DNA of 64,000 nucleotides from Inia geoffrensis (taxonomy: Eukaryota > Chordata > Mammalia > Artiodactyla > Iniidae). Below the pieces are notes generated by a model. That model ran no database searches and was not told the origin of the DNA. It saw only the letters and a program-made list of their open reading frames with translations. The DNA lies in NCBI GenBank assembly GCA_036417435.1, contig CM070904.1, forward strand, positions 57,777,408 through 57,841,407, given 5' to 3'. The position numbers were made by a program, and so were the translations under genes. Of the stretch, positions 34,308 to 47,929 are shown one piece after another (positions within the stretch are counted from its first letter, which is position 1; every line of letters starts with the position of its first letter).

Positions 34308-37300
34308 CCTTAAAATGCTATCATTTGGCTAAACGTCTAAAATGTTGCTGGCACTATTTACAAAATATCATCTTTAGAATTTAAAAAGTCACCATTGTCC
34401 TAAAATACTCTGTGTAACTTACAGCATTCAATCACCAAATATCCAGTTTAACAAATTAGCTTTAAATATAATAGTGTAAACTGGCACTTGAATCATGGGT
34501 TTACACTATGGAGACATAACAACAACTTGTTTCCATTCCATTGATTTTATTTCCTGTCTTAAAAATGGCTTCCTTTACTTTTTTTACGACTGAGAGTAGA
34601 AACTTACACTCTCCATTGCTATTTGTAACCAAAACCAAAATTGTTTCTGGCTCATGGCTTAAACCCAGATTTGCCATGGATATGAAATGTATGTTTAAGT
34701 GATTTTTATGGTGTCTCTTTTTTCGTGTAGTCTTTTCATCATATGATGATAAAGTCAAAAATTCAGAAATATGAAAATTAATGCCACAGACCAATAAAGT
34801 AGTATTTAGTTGGAGTCTATTGTGCATATACGAATAGTCTGTGAACTGGGAGCTTTCAAATTCAAAACTGATATGGAGCTCACGGGCATGACATTACAAG
34901 ATGGCTTATAGGATGAAAGTGAAGAAGTTGTTTAAGCTTTACAATGATTGGTCATTACAATAGGGGTTTCCAGATGGCAGGGGATTTGTTGAAAGGGATT
35001 ATCTCATACTATTTTAGGACGAGAACTTAAGTTTCTTTTATGATTATCAGAGGCATTTACGAGAAAGAACCTAAGTTAATTTTCATCTATGTTCATGAAA
35101 TAAGCTAGATTTAGTTCAGTTCACATGGCTTAAATGACTTTGTCTGATCAGGGAATTTTGAATTCTGGTCTCCATTTTGTATTTAATTTCAACAATACTG
35201 ACACCTGAAGAATAATTATTCAATAGCTGTGAAAAAATTACCATAGGCTGGGTCTATTATATTTCCTGATGTTAATCAGGCACTTTGATCAATTAAATTT
35301 TCCAGGAAATTGATAAATATGTGAACAGGGAGTCTGTTAAGTAACTTGGTAATTACCCCTGGTATACTATGGCAGTAGTTACTAAGTTGGTTTGAAATAG
35401 CCTTAGACAATTTATAAATGTCCCAAGAAATTTTTCCAAATATAATGTATTCATTTGATATATTTTAAATGGTTATAATTTGTTGCATTATGTAGATAAT
35501 TAGGATCCAGTTATTTATGTGGTTTTAAATTCCATTTTCAAAATTTTTATGATAGAAATTTCTCTATCACCTTGAAGGAAATTCATTAATGCAATGTTAC
35601 TAGAGGACCGATAATGATTATTTATTTATAAAGGATGTAGAATATACTAAGTACTTATAAAACAATAAGACCCAGTGTCTCCTAACATGTGGCTAAATGG
35701 TAATAGCGAATGAAGTATAGTTACATGTTCTAAGTAAGAAAAAAGTTGTTATTTAATTGCCAAATAAATGATTTGAGTTCTGAAAATCAAATTAATACTC
35801 CAAATAATGTCTATAATCACAGAGCTAATTATAAACTCTTCCTGCAAATAGCTTTCATGTCACCACAAAAATAGTTCAAATTTAATGTAAAAGCAAACAC
35901 AAAAAGAATAAAATTCAAATTAACACATTGTCATATGATGTGTTGCTTTGATAAAACTAATTTGCTATCCCCAACAATTATGGTATTCATTGCTGTGGCA
36001 GAAAAGCTTTGGAGTCTGCCCTCACACCAACAAGTGCTGTGCAAAAATTTAATTTTCCTATCAATTTTCACTTATTTGAGCTGCTCAGGAGTCATAGACC
36101 CCTACAAAGTAGGAAGATTCACAATTTCAACATGCATAAAGAGGGAAATTTTGTTATTATAAGGAGAATAGAAGGAGGTGCAGTGATATCGCAATGAAAT
36201 TTAGTTTTATTTTGATTTTCAGCAATTGACTAGACTTGGTTATGCTGACATGTCTTAAGTCTAATGAGTAATTTGATAAATGCTTATCACTTATATATGT
36301 ACAAATATAAAATATTAAAGTAATTAGCAAACTGACAAATTATAATGATGTTTACTGTCTAATTCCTAAGGCTAATTTTAAAATAAACATTTTTTGTTAT
36401 AAAAGCATTAAATCAGTGCCTTAAAGTAATAAACATTTAGATTGAAAATGAACATCATTGCTAGCATAAGTGAACTGATAGGCAAATCAAAAATGGATAT
36501 TTGTCAGGGCATATGGACATAAGTGAATGAATTTAGAAACTTATTTCAACCTTTAACCTGTATGGCATGTAAAAATTCTAGCTGTGTTTTAGTTATCTAA
36601 GCAGTGATTTGTAAAGAAAATCAGGAAATTGCGTGAAAATCAAAAAACAGAGCAGATATCCACTATAATTCAAACTTTTTTAAATATAGATAAGCTTTCC
36701 CAGTTAAAAAATGATTAGATTCTGAAAGATTGTTGATAAGATGATTTGTTCATAAACACAAATTAAAACTATATAGCAACAGGTGACATACTGTGAATAT
36801 TCAAATTGATTAAATTTGCCTCTTGTTTTTTATTTTTGCTTAGTTGACAGTTAGAAAATAGAGAACTTTGATTATATGAAGAAAGATATAGAAATTCATT
36901 CCTTGCCACAGCAGTCTTACTATTTCAAAATAGTATAAAGTAGTTATACTGTATTCACTAAAAGTTTTATGCATATTTATATATTTTTACATATACTAAT
37001 ATATGTTTATATATATTTAAATATATATATAACTGTATTTCAAAATTTTATAATAGAAACATTTTATAATTTTGAAAAATAATTTTTAATTATTTATAAA
37101 TTAGAAAATTTATAATGCTTGAATTTTATAATTCAAAACCTTTAAAAAGGAACTTAGTAGTCAAGTAATATATATTAGCTTTGCTATTGTTTAACTATAA
37201 AAATTACTTTAATTTTTACCCTATTCTACTATCTCTAGCTCTTATCTGTAATGGGAAAGCATTTGCATATTACTTCTAAAGCAAAATTTTTTCCAATCGT

Positions 37301-40300
37301 GTAAACAGCAGTTATTACACTTAAAATCATAAAATGAAGGTGAATCATAAAAATCACTGTCAATTAAATTTATGCAAATTAATTATTTTAAAGAAAATCA
37401 AATAAGACTTTCAGAAATTCCATAAGTTACAATAAGATTAACCATGCTATTCCAAAGTCTCTAAGAAACCACCCCTCTGACCAAATCCTCTATTTTTTTT
37501 GCATCTTTAAAGACTCTGCTTCAGACAGTCTGTTTCTCCTTTTTATCAACTCCTTGTGTTTAAGACACTTTAGATGGTACTCCTTCTAGTGTTTTTTCAC
37601 TTCTGAAACTAGAGGATATTCAATTAGTCTTAATTGCTGGCTGTATGATTATCTGGTCAGCAGACTAGCTAATTAAGAATTGGTCATTATTAAACATTCA
37701 CATATCCTAATCTGTCCATAAGAGAAAAAGACCATTTTACTTATTATGCATTAAAACTGTATCCAGATCAACCTTAGTACAAAATTTGTTTTTATATTTG
37801 GAGGTATAGACCAGTGACTTACCTCTTTGAAACCTAAATTTTCAGAGCGAACAATATCTAGCTATCAGAATTATTGCAAAGTTTAAAGACATATGTGAAA
37901 CTTCTTTGTCAATATCTATGTGCCATACAAAAATATTTTTTAAATATAAATAAGATGAAATCAGACATCTGTGCCCTAATTTAAAGAAATTAAATACATG
38001 AAAATCCAAACACATAAAACAGAGGCTAGCAACCAAAATTTTATAGGCATAGCATTTTTCATTCTTTAAAGACAGTTCATATTATGAAAAAGATGAGACA
38101 AATATTTTTGTTTTCCTTTTTAAATTTTTATTTTATAGCTGCACAAGTGACAACTCAGAGATTGTTACTTATTAAAGGTCACAAGTGTACTAAGTACAGG
38201 GGCTAAGACTATGATTTAAGTGTTAGTAGCATTTCACAATTTCCTTTAACTTCACAAGGAGAGTTTACATAAATGTTAGTGTATAAGGTAACATTTAAAT
38301 GAGTAAAAATAAAGTTGGAGTCAATATAAAAGAACTGATACTCTATTGTCTTCTTACAAACCCCACCCTATCTAAAAAAAAGTAAAGAAACTTCCATGTT
38401 CAAAGAAACAAGAAAATAAATCATAACTTCAAAATGCAAACAATGAAGGAGATCTTCATTACACTGTAAAATCTATACACACAGGAGGAAAGCTAATTAG
38501 AGGCAATTCATAGCCCCCTCATCTCTGAAACTGGCCCAGAGCTCAAAGTGACTTATTTGATATTGTCCTGAAAAATGACAGGATTTAGGAGTATAAGGAA
38601 AACCATGGGAGGATTGAGAATGTCCCCAATGGCTCCAGTTTCATAATGCAGAACAAAAAAGAAGATAGAATTGAAAAAGTGATGTCACCTATGTGTTCTG
38701 AAATTTAACCTTCTAATCCAGAGTGTGGTGAAAGCTGAGAGAAGATGAAGGAGAGACGATACATAGAGAACAGAAGGAAAGGAGAAGATACTGCAGAGAG
38801 TAGGTGTGCAGAATAGAGTAGTAAATAAAAGAGGAAACCTCAAGAAGCAAGTTTAAAAAAGTTAAAACAATAAGCTGAGCCTGGCTGAAAGTAAGGGAGC
38901 AACAAAAAAATAGATAAAATACCAGGGGCACCTCCAAAGTACCAAGAATGTTGTGGCAGAAGAAAATATTTCTACTGCCACTGAAGACACACAAATTATT
39001 CAAGGCCTAGAAATTCAAAATTTAGGCAAGGCACAGAGTTTTGTGAAGAGAGTGCTACAAAAGGGCTTAAAACCTCACTAGTGTCCTAGGTACATGGACT
39101 TCACGTGCTCCAAGAGCAGCTTCATATAAGCATCATGCTCAGAGTGATTATTTGGCTGAAACAAATTCAGGGACACATCAGGATAAAAAGAGACATAGTT
39201 CACACTCCATTAAACCCAGGAAGTTCAGAGCACAGATCTTAAAAGGAAAATGTGCATATTTATTGCATGACATGGAGATGAAATTCAGCCTCTATTGATG
39301 CCTGGTAATTTTGCCAGATGCTATATCAAATTTTAAAACTTCCACATAGAAAGGGTGATAAATTCCCTTCATTAAGCAGGAATACTGTATGTATAGGGGG
39401 ATTTATTTTTCTTCCAGATATGGAAATTTCAGTTGCTTCATTAACACTAAATATGCCAGATTTCCGAGAGAACTGAATCTAAGATTTCTCTTTTTCTCTC
39501 ATGGTATCTTCCTATGTTTTCTGTTTTCAAGATGTCTCTGAGTCTCTGCTTTGTTCTTGGGAAACAATAACACGGGCCTGGATTGTACAAAAACCAGTCC
39601 TGAGTTCTGGGAACATACTTTTAATAACTGCTTTAGGTGCTGGGATATGTTTGCATTTTCTCAATTTTATGTGTTTAATGCTGTGTTGATGTTACGAGTG
39701 GGACACTTGAGAAATGTGGGGTTAATTTGATTCAAACTCAAAGGACCTGAAGAAACTGACACTTGTTTTTGTGGAAGTCAGCTGATGTTGCACTTGCTAA
39801 AGGAACCCAGACTCTCCCTGGGCATTAGGGTAGAACTTCACTTGTTGGAGATGAAAAAGAATAACAAATTGGCTAGGAAAAATATTTGGTTTATTATTCC
39901 TTCAAACTAAACCTTAATGAATTTGAACTTCCCTTGTTTTAGTTATAAAATTCAAGGAAAATACAATTATATCAGCCTTGATTACTCTTTGAGATTTGGA
40001 TAGTCAGAGGGGTTCATATTATTCATATGTGGAATGTGTTACTTGGCTGATTTATTGTGTGAAGTACATTTAGGCTGTCCTCTGGGCTCACATAGGTTCT
40101 AGTGAATTACATCAGACATGGCTTGTACATTTTGAATGGGAAATGGAATAGACAGTAAAGTTTTGACTTAGGGAGCAGCATGGTTTTGGAGTTAACTATA
40201 TGGACCCATTTCAGAGTCTTCTTTTGGTTAAAGCTAAATTGCCCACCTTGGATTCAGAAAACTCAGAAGAGCAATGGATGACTGGAGCAAGCCTCATGAA

Positions 40301-40894
40301 GGTGTTACAGTACTACCCCTTCTTTTTCCCTGAAGAGGTAGACCACTGGATTAATCATTGAAACAAATAAGAAAAAAAAAAAAATCTGGAAAACATTAGC
40401 CCCATCCATCACTTATATCCATGTGTCCATGAAGAAATTTCCATTCCACTGTAATTATAAAAGGTTAGTAATAAAAAAGTTATTTCTGTTTTCTCAAACT
40501 TTTTTCCTCACTCCAATATCCCCTGAGTAGGAATGGCTTCCTAGTGGTACACTTGAGGAAAAAAACCTGAGCATGGATAATCCAGCTGTTTCCTCTCTAA
40601 TTCTCTGAGTTCTAATATCCCGTAGCACACCTGAACCTACTGTTACTCCATGCCCCCCACTGGGAGATAAATATACATATATATGGTCTGCTGTATCTTC
40701 TGCTGGGTGGGAGCTTGAAGTTTAGGGTGGGAAAGTTTAATAAAGCTGACCTATTAGCCTTCATCTGTCAGATTACCTTATTCTTTAACTGTGCAGAAAC
40801 CACATAAGCAAACTGATGTGACACATTTTTACCTTTAAACCCTATCAGCAATGCATTTCTTCTATTTTCAATGCCCAATACCAGTTCTTCAACT
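34308..40894. other. AT-rich unique DNA, possible regulatory desert
   Basis: About 6.6 kb without a recognised transposon, RNA gene or plausible exon. Some sub-blocks (about 34900-35620 and 36180-36500) are rich in TAAT/ATTA motifs and non-repetitive. The 38.4-39.1 kb block is purine-rich on the plus strand and gives long but low-complexity minus-strand frames. Without comparison I cannot separate conserved from neutral parts. Confidence 0.35.
37008..37029. repeat. 22-bp AT palindrome
   Basis: Perfect self-complementary AT sequence centred on TTTAAA (37016-37021), inside a very AT-rich stretch (36.95-37.15 kb). Could extrude a small cruciform; probably low-complexity drift. Confidence 0.8.
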
Positions 40895-41115
40895 TGCAAA
40901 CAGGGCATCAGTTCTGTGAAGAATTTTTCTGAATGTCTGGCAGAGGTGATTGCTCTATTTTCACCGATGATACAACCCTTTGTTGTGTGTCTTTCCAATT
41001 ACCTTCATTTGATCTATTTGTCACCAAAGTGTATATGATAAACAGCTCAAAGACAGTACTTACCTATTTGTGTGCCCCATCTACATAGCATTTAACAAAC
41101 ATTTATTCAGTAGAC
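40895..41115 (+). mobile_element. L2 3' region, forward
   Basis: Diverged text in the L2 order: TTCTGTGAAGAATTTTTCTG (C-terminal part), GGTGATTGCTCTATTTTCAC, AACAGCTCAAAGACAG, TGTGTGCCCCATCTACATAGC, AACAAACATTTATTCAG. A minus-strand frame of 76 codons across its left part is a by-product. Confidence 0.6.
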
Positions 41116-41274
41116 TGACCACACCTCACTTTCACTTTTGATGGCATACGTAGCTTTCTCAAATACACAGATTTATAGGAAAATTCTAACCAAATCATAA
41201 GCATAAAGCTTTGGAGGAAAAATTCATTCTGGATTAATATTCCTGTTGTGCCTCCTTCTCTATGTATAGGAAGA

Positions 41275-41430
41275 TTCTTAAATTTTTGAGCCTCAGTTTC
41301 TTTATCTCTACAAAGGGAATAATAATGCATAATTAGCAACTTAATTAGGATTTTTTTGGAAACAAAAGGAACAATCTATGTAGGTGCCCCCAAAGTGCCT
41401 GGCATGTGGTAGTCACTCAGCAGACCTGAA
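41275..41430 (+). mobile_element. MIR SINE, forward
   Basis: GAGCCTCAGTTTCTTTATCT, then an AATAATAAT-type stretch, GGAACAATCTATG, and AAAGTGCCTGGCATGTGGTA near the 3' end. The diagnostic MIR core and tail are both present; the 5' tRNA-like part is short or missing. Confidence 0.8.
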
Positions 41431-42477
41431 CCATCACACTACAAAATAAGACTATTGCTTTTTTTAAAAAGGAGATATTTCTACCTCTTAATATCAATTT
41501 ACTGATTCTTTATTTAAAGATTCATTCTCTCATTTATCCTAACAAATGGACAATCTAGCTAAATCATCCCATTTGAAGAATACCTTCTCACTGTCCTCCA
41601 TTTACATTGAGATGATTTCAAGAACTAGAGAATGATACCAAGGGCTGTTCATTCTATTCAGGAAGAAAACTACACATTCTTATTTGGCTGCATGAAATTC
41701 ACAAGAAACTTTAAAGAAATATTAATATTATCCTGCCAAAAGCTATACATTTAAAACTACAGGGTAACTTCCTAAAGAATAAAGGAGAAAAGATAATTTT
41801 AGTTTCTAACATATTTTCATGAATGTGCTTGGTGCATAAAAACATATCCACTGCTTTAAAAAATAATAATATAGAAAAAAAATAAAATTTATGCTCCAAG
41901 CAATTTCAGCAAAATCTAAATATTTATTTTTAGGTGTGTTATTTTCTTTTTACTGATCAATTTGATATTGGACATAGATATTTCTGTTTATATCATTCAA
42001 CCTGTGAAGGATTTTTTTTTTTTTACTCAAAGGTTAAACCAAAATTAAGCAACCATAATTTCTCTTGTGTATTAGTGAGCTTCTTATGTAGCTCTTTATT
42101 ATTTTAGATCTTAAATTGTTTAAATTGCTTAACATGCTTAACTTAAAATTTTGTAGTATATTTGTGAGTGAATATCTATTGTGAATTTTGAATATATATT
42201 TCATTTTTAACAACTTTACAATATATATTTTCTAGATGATCCCTCTCAAAGAACAAGGCTTGTCTCTATACAAATGGAAATCTCAGGCAAACACTTTACA
42301 CAGCTCTTCACATTCTACAAGCTGTGAGAACTGAAAGCAGAGCCCTCATCTGAAAACCCGGGATTAAGAAGAATATTTAGAAGACAGCCAACAACTTTTC
42401 ACTTCATTTTCAACGGACAGATAATGGACTTAATGGCCCACAGTGTTACAGGTCAGTCATATTGCCTTCTTTCACTT
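41431..42477. other. unique AT-rich DNA
   Basis: No feature recognised apart from a poly(T) run at about 42012-42024. Confidence 0.4.
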
Positions 42478-43270
42478 TTCATTCATTATTTATCAACTCG
42501 ACAAACATTTTCTAAGTGCCTACCATGGGAAGACACTGTCCTAGGAGCTGGAAACACATTATTAAGCAAAACTAGAGTCTTTCCTTGCTCTCTTGGCATT
42601 TAAAGCCTTGGAGATCACAGACTTAGTTTTTATATTCAAGGATCCCACAGTGGTTGATAGAGATGCAGACAAGTCATTAAAAACTGTGTGATTAGCAGTT
42701 GTGAAAAAGCATTGAAGAAGTGTAGAGACACACAAACACATTACAGTGATGTCTCTTCTAGAATGGGCTTCTTTGAGAAGGTAACATGTGAATTGAGATC
42801 TGAAGAATGACTAGCAATTGTTAATTGGAATTGGGAGGTAGTAGCCTTGAAGAAGAAAAAAAAAAACAGCTTATATAAACGAACATGGCAGAAAGAAAAC
42901 TCGATGTTTGTTTGAAATTGTAATCAGAAGGTGTTGAGAAGATAAGAGTTCGATCTTGCAACTTCTTACAAAAGTTAACTTCATTAAGAACGCATTAAAG
43001 AGTTTTAAAGAGAGGAGTTATATGATGTATTTTTTTAAATAAAAGATCACTCTGTCCAAACTGTTGAAAATAAATTGGGCTGTCAGAAGTATAGTAGGAG
43101 TAATAGAGGGAAACTGAGTAAGGGACCTATGTAACAGACGGGTGAGAAATGATGGCATCTTAGAATCAGTGGTGGTAATGGAGAAAAATATCATGAATTC
43201 AAGATATTTAGGAAAAAAAGACTAGCTAGAAGTTGCTGATTGATATAGCATGGCAAGTCCTAAAGTCTGA
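42478..43270 (-). mobile_element. L2 3' half, reverse
   Basis: Read on the plus strand it begins with the complement of the L2 terminus (CATTCATTATTTATCAACTC, then AAGTGCCTACCATGGGAAG and CACTGTCCTAGGAGCTGG). It continues in order to AAGGTAACATGTGAATTGAG, GAGTTTTAAAGAGAGGAG, AAAAGATCACTCTGTCC and GAGAAATGATGGCATCTTAG. About 790 bp, a long copy for this ancient LINE. Confidence 0.78.
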
Positions 43271-44036
43271 AATCATTTGTACATTTTCCACATTCTGAAC
43301 CAAGAATTAACCAATGTTCAACTTTCTCTAACATTTCAACTCTCACTTGCTGAATAATTTTTGCGTTGTCTGGAGAACTAGATGAAACAGTTTCATAAAA
43401 TATGGAGTATGTTAGACTTGTACAAGTCATAAATTTGGGTCACTACCGAATTCAGTCTTCTGAACATTAATTTAACTAAAATTTCTGTTTTCTGGCTAAG
43501 AACCGTGTTAACCTAATTAGTCTTTCTCCATTTCTGTCCACATAAATAGACAATGTCTAACTTAACAAAAAATAGGATTTATCACTTCAGGGAAGACTTT
43601 TCCTACACACAGATAGAGAACAATAGATACCCTTCTGGGTTGTTAGTTAATCTCTCTTACAAGCTCAGTGACTCAGTCCTGCTGATAAATCTCATAGCAA
43701 TAAACAGTGTTCAGAATTGCACCGCAGCAGAATGATAGATTGCCACACGTCATGGATACAGAGAATTACTCCTGAATAATTGTCCTAACCTTGGCCTACA
43801 AAGTTCTACTTTTTCTGATTCCTACCTACTTCAGTGAGCTCTGTCTTTGCTTAGTTTGCTCTTTGTGCTGTTTCTTGTACATGTCAAGTTTCTGCTCAAT
43901 ATCTCTCCTTCCTGTCTCTGATCATACTATCTTTACTGGCTTCTATTACTCAATATCCTCTTACCTTGCTTATTTTTCCTTCATAGCCTTAATTAATAGC
44001 TGATATTACTTTGTATTTCACAACTTGTGCTTGCTT
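43271..44036. other. unique DNA
   Basis: No recognised gene or repeat. Short frames at 43553 and 43791 have no family resemblance I can name. Confidence 0.4.
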
Positions 44037-44470
44037 ACTGTGGCAGACTGAATAATGGCAAACTCCCACTTCCTGAAGATGTTTATGTCCCAATCTCCAG
44101 AGCCTATTACCTTACAGCAGAAAAGGGGCTTTGCAAAGGAGATGAAAACATTATCTTGGATTATCCAGGTGGGCCTAAAGTAATCACAAGGGTCCTTTTT
44201 AACTGGAGGCAGGAGGCTCAGAGGAGTAGAAGAGATGGTAATGGAAGCAAGAAACGAGTCATGTGAGGAAGAGGTCATGAACTAAGGAATGTAAGCAGGC
44301 TCTGGAAGTTGAAAAGGAAAAGAAACATTCTCTTCTCGAGCCTCCAGAGGAACACAGTTCAACTTGATTTTAGACTTCTGACCTCTAAAACTATATGAGA
44401 ATAAATTTTTGTTGTTTTAAGCCATTGAATTTGTGGTAACTTGTTATAGAAGCCATGAGAAACTAATATA
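44037..44470 (+). mobile_element. MLT1-like solo LTR (ERVL-MaLR), forward
   Basis: About 430 bp, from TGTGGCAGACTGAATAATGG to GAGAAACTAATATA. Diagnostic blocks in order: CTTTGCAAAGGAGATG, TTATCCAGGTGGGCCTAAAG, AATCACAAGGGTCC, CCTCCAGAGGAAC, GACTTCTGACCTC, AATAAATTTTTGTTG, TTTAAGCCATTGAATTTG. This is the LTR of an ancient ERVL-related MaLR element. No internal region is present, so it is a solo LTR. The AATAAA at about 44400 is the old LTR polyadenylation signal. No TSD remains visible. Confidence 0.88.
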
Positions 44471-44968
44471 GTTACCTTCTGCCTTCTCCACCTGAATGTA
44501 ACCTTGAAGAAATTAGGGACTTAATCTTTTTACCATTATATAATTATGTATGGAACACTGTGTGCTCAAGGTAGGTAATTAATAACCACTTCTAAAATAA
44601 TCAAATTATATTAGGAAGTAAAATTTATAAATACACAGAGTCTAATATACACACAAAAATGCATACATATATACATACAACACAAAAACCACAAGCATAT
44701 ACACTCACATATCTGAAAAATACTATAACACTCTTGGTTAATTAAATATATGCTTATGTGTATATTTCAAAACAGTTGATTAGCCATCTTTTAGTTCTCA
44801 CAAATGTACAAAGAATGCAGGCAAGGTAAGAAAGGTTAATTTAAGTAAAATAACTATACCCTAGTGCATTGGATGAACCATTTTAATCAAGGAGATGAAC
44901 TTCTATATCAATGTCTGGTGCCTTCTGTTGCAATGCAGTTGGGATGAAGGTAACATGGCTATTACAGT
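44471..44968. other. unique AT-rich DNA
   Basis: Contains a CA/TA-rich stretch at about 44648-44710. Nothing else recognised. Confidence 0.4.
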
Positions 44969-44986
44969 TTAAAGTGTATATTCTTT

Positions 44987-45869
44987 TCTTAAATTTTTAA
45001 TTTTATTTTATTGGGGTATAGTTGCTTTACAATGTTGTGTTAGTTTCTGTTGTACAACAAAGTGAATCAGCTATATGTATACATATATCCCCTCCCTCTT
45101 GGACCTCCCTCCCACCCCCCATCCCATCCATCTAGGCCACCACAGAGAACCGAGCTGAGTTCCCCCTGCTATACAGCAGGTTCCCACTAACTATCTGTTT
45201 TACATATGGAAGTGCATATACATCAGTCCCAATCTCCCAATTCACCCCACCTCATCCCCATGTCCACAGGTCCATTCCCTGCATCTGCATCTCTATTCCT
45301 ACGCAGGAAATAAGTTCATCTGTACCATTTTTCTAGATTCCATATACATGTGTTAATATAAAATACTTGTTTTTCTCTTTCTGACTCACTTCACTCTTAC
45401 TTCACTCTAGGTCCATCCATGTCTCTACAAATGACCCAATTTCGTTTCTTTTTATGGCTGAGTAATATTCCATTGTATATATGTACCACATCTTCTTTAG
45501 CCATTCATCTATCAATGGACATTTAGGTTGCATCCATATCCTGGCTATTGTAAATAGTGCTACAATGAACATTGGGGTGCATGTGTCTTTTTGAATTATG
45601 GTTTTCTCTGGGTATATGCCCAGTAGTGGGTTTGCTGGGTCATATGGTAGTTCTGTTTTTAGTTTTTTAAGGAACCTCCATACTGTTCTCCATAGTGGCT
45701 GTATCAATTTATATTCCCACCAACAGTGCATGCGGGTTCCCTTTTCTGCATACCCTCCCCATCATTTATTGTTTGTAGATTTTTTGATGATAGCCATTGT
45801 GACCAGTGTGAGGTGATACCTCACTGTAGTTTCGATTTGCATTTCTCTAATAATTAATGAGGTTGAGCA
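44987..45869 (-). mobile_element. L1 3' end, reverse, 5'-truncated
   Basis: 3'UTR then the ORF2 C-terminus in reverse. The minus-strand frame 45402-45731 reads the cysteine-rich end and the DEWLKKMWYIYTMEYYSAIKR segment. An 18-bp TSD with one mismatch, TTAAAGT(G/A)TATATTCTTT, lies at 44969-44986 and 45870-45887. The 3'UTR (GGTTCCCACTAACTATC, CCACCACAGAGAACC) differs from that of the 7-kb L1, marking an intermediate-age subfamily. Truncation point: about position 6534 of the full-length copy. Confidence 0.95.
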
Positions 45870-45887
45870 TTAAAGTATATATTCTTT

Positions 45888-47811
45888 CCTGAAACAAAAC
45901 TGAAATAAAGAAAAGCCATTTTTTTGCAACTCAGCTAGGCCTTCAGCACCGTTTTTCGGCGCTAGCAAGGGTTTGACTTTTAGGGAGAAACAGTGAATAA
46001 ACATAATTCAGGACTGAGCAAAAAAAACCATTATCTCACTATTCCTGAATTTAAAGGCTGATTTTTCAGTGCTTTGGGTGAGCAGGCTTAACACTGAGCC
46101 AGCCAAGAGCTCAACAAACTACTGTAGCCTGCCCTGGCAGCCACCTACAGTGGTATCCTGGCAACCCTGGGTATTTCATTCAAGCCAGAAGCCTTATAAT
46201 AGTTCTACTGTGGTCTTAAGAGTGAGATTGTGATGCACCATTTGTTACGAATTAAAATTAAGAGGCCATAATCAAATGTAATTCAGATGCTTATATCAAT
46301 AAGTGGTTTTACCTGGCTAGTTACACACTGCGACTCCCTTTGTGCACTTGTTTTATAATGAGGATAATCTTCAGGTTCTTCCTTTGTCAAATAAATTCCT
46401 TACCTACACTGATGTTGCCATTTCCTAGTCCTCCAGTGTATTCAGCTATCAAAATAGAATAGCGAATGTTGGAAATTTACATAGAAGCTGATCAGCAGTG
46501 TTCATTTTTAGAATAGCTAGAATTCAAAATAGAGCTGCTGGGGAGCTGCAATCTGCCATTTTTATGTTTGAAAGAAAGGCCTATTCATTCAAAGAGTAGA
46601 AATGAGAAATCACAGAGTAATCATTTTCTTTAAAATTCCTGGTCAGTATAAAATTGTTATGTGTGCTTTATTTTATGGAAACAATGAACAATTAAAATCC
46701 CTTTGTATATGTAGTTATAATATTCTAAGCAAAGCTGATGCAGCTAGAACTCAGAACATTTATTTTAAACACCTAAGATATATCAAACTAAAATTTATCC
46801 AGCCAATATTGCCAAGAAACTGAAATCATAGTATGGTTAATAGGCAGTCGGGGAAACATAACATAAAAATTGGGTTTTGAGCCTGATTTAGCATTTGGCT
46901 TGATTTACGATATTTCCAACTTTATTCTGTTACTTCTAAAATTGAAACCTATCTCAATTTAGAAACTATCACAGAACAACGAAATTACTTATCATTCTAG
47001 TAACCATTTTTATATTTAGTTCTATTTATCTCTTTAGAATTAAATATTGGATTTAAATTCCCATGTAGTAAATGCTTTTCCAAATTCACTTTAAATATAC
47101 CCTTAAGATATGGATTCATTTTGATTTTGCTTTTTCCTATTTGATTTTTCATAAAGCACATAGACATTCATAAGTTAATTAAACAGTAACCTTTTAATAA
47201 GCACATTTAAAGACGTGTAACATAATTTGTTAATTTAAATATGCAAGTCGATAGCCATTTCATTTTATAGCTTAATAATCAGATAAAGAGTGCTGTCAGC
47301 AGGAAAGTTTCAGGAAGAAGCCTTGAAAACTCTCCTTTGAAAAAGCAGTGGGAACACTGCCAAAATTTTTCAAAACTCATTTGTTTTCCAGAACTTTGGG
47401 AATAAACCAAAAGCTTGCAACAATCTGGGGAGTACTTAATTAAGAAAAAACAGGTAAATCTCAGTAAGAACAGTGAGATTTGTGGTGTTTTACCTTGCTT
47501 TGTTCCCATCACCCTCTTCCCAGCTCCATAGTAGCATTGAAAACTAACAACTCTTTAATAACAGTGAAAACCCAGCAGTCAGTCAGTTGAGGTAGTAGAA
47601 CAGTCTTGGAGCTCCCTAATAGCCCCATTCCCAGATAACTATCCTGAATTTATCTAATAGTTCCTTAAAAATTCCACTTGTGAGTCTTGTCTTTATTTGA
47701 TCTGACTCAGAGCTTGCCCAGTGCAAACAGCCTCTCCCTTGAGGATGTTTGCTGAAAACAATCGACAACAATAGTTTAACATCGCAATTCCACTAGGCAG
47801 CAGTATGAGTG
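45888..47811. other. unique DNA, possible regulatory block
   Basis: Non-repetitive. The stretch 45920-46580 keeps CpGs (about 45948, 45957, 45960, 46248, 46330, 46463) and has TAAT-type motifs, so it is a weak candidate for conserved non-coding sequence. No coding frame recognised. Confidence 0.3.
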
Positions 47812-47850
47812 GGGACAAATAACAAAATACTTTGGGACAAATAACAAAAT
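47812..47850. repeat. 17-bp direct duplication
   Basis: GGGACAAATAACAAAAT occurs exactly at 47812-47828 and 47834-47850, 5 bp apart. A small local duplication. Confidence 0.9.
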
Positions 47851-47929
47851 GAAAAACCTGGAGAATAAGATGACCATACAGGGTTTTGAAAAATTCTGAC
47901 ATATTCTTGGAAATCTAGAACGCCACCCA

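Noticed and set aside
38713..39003. Minus-strand frame of 96 codons, rich in Ser, Leu and Phe
   Set aside because: It arises from a purine-rich plus strand; low complexity and hydrophobic by composition, with no domain.
40768..40998. Minus-strand frame of 76 codons that looks protein-like
   Set aside because: The plus strand over much of it reads as a diverged L2 3' region continuing to 41115. No start context, splice sites or family match.
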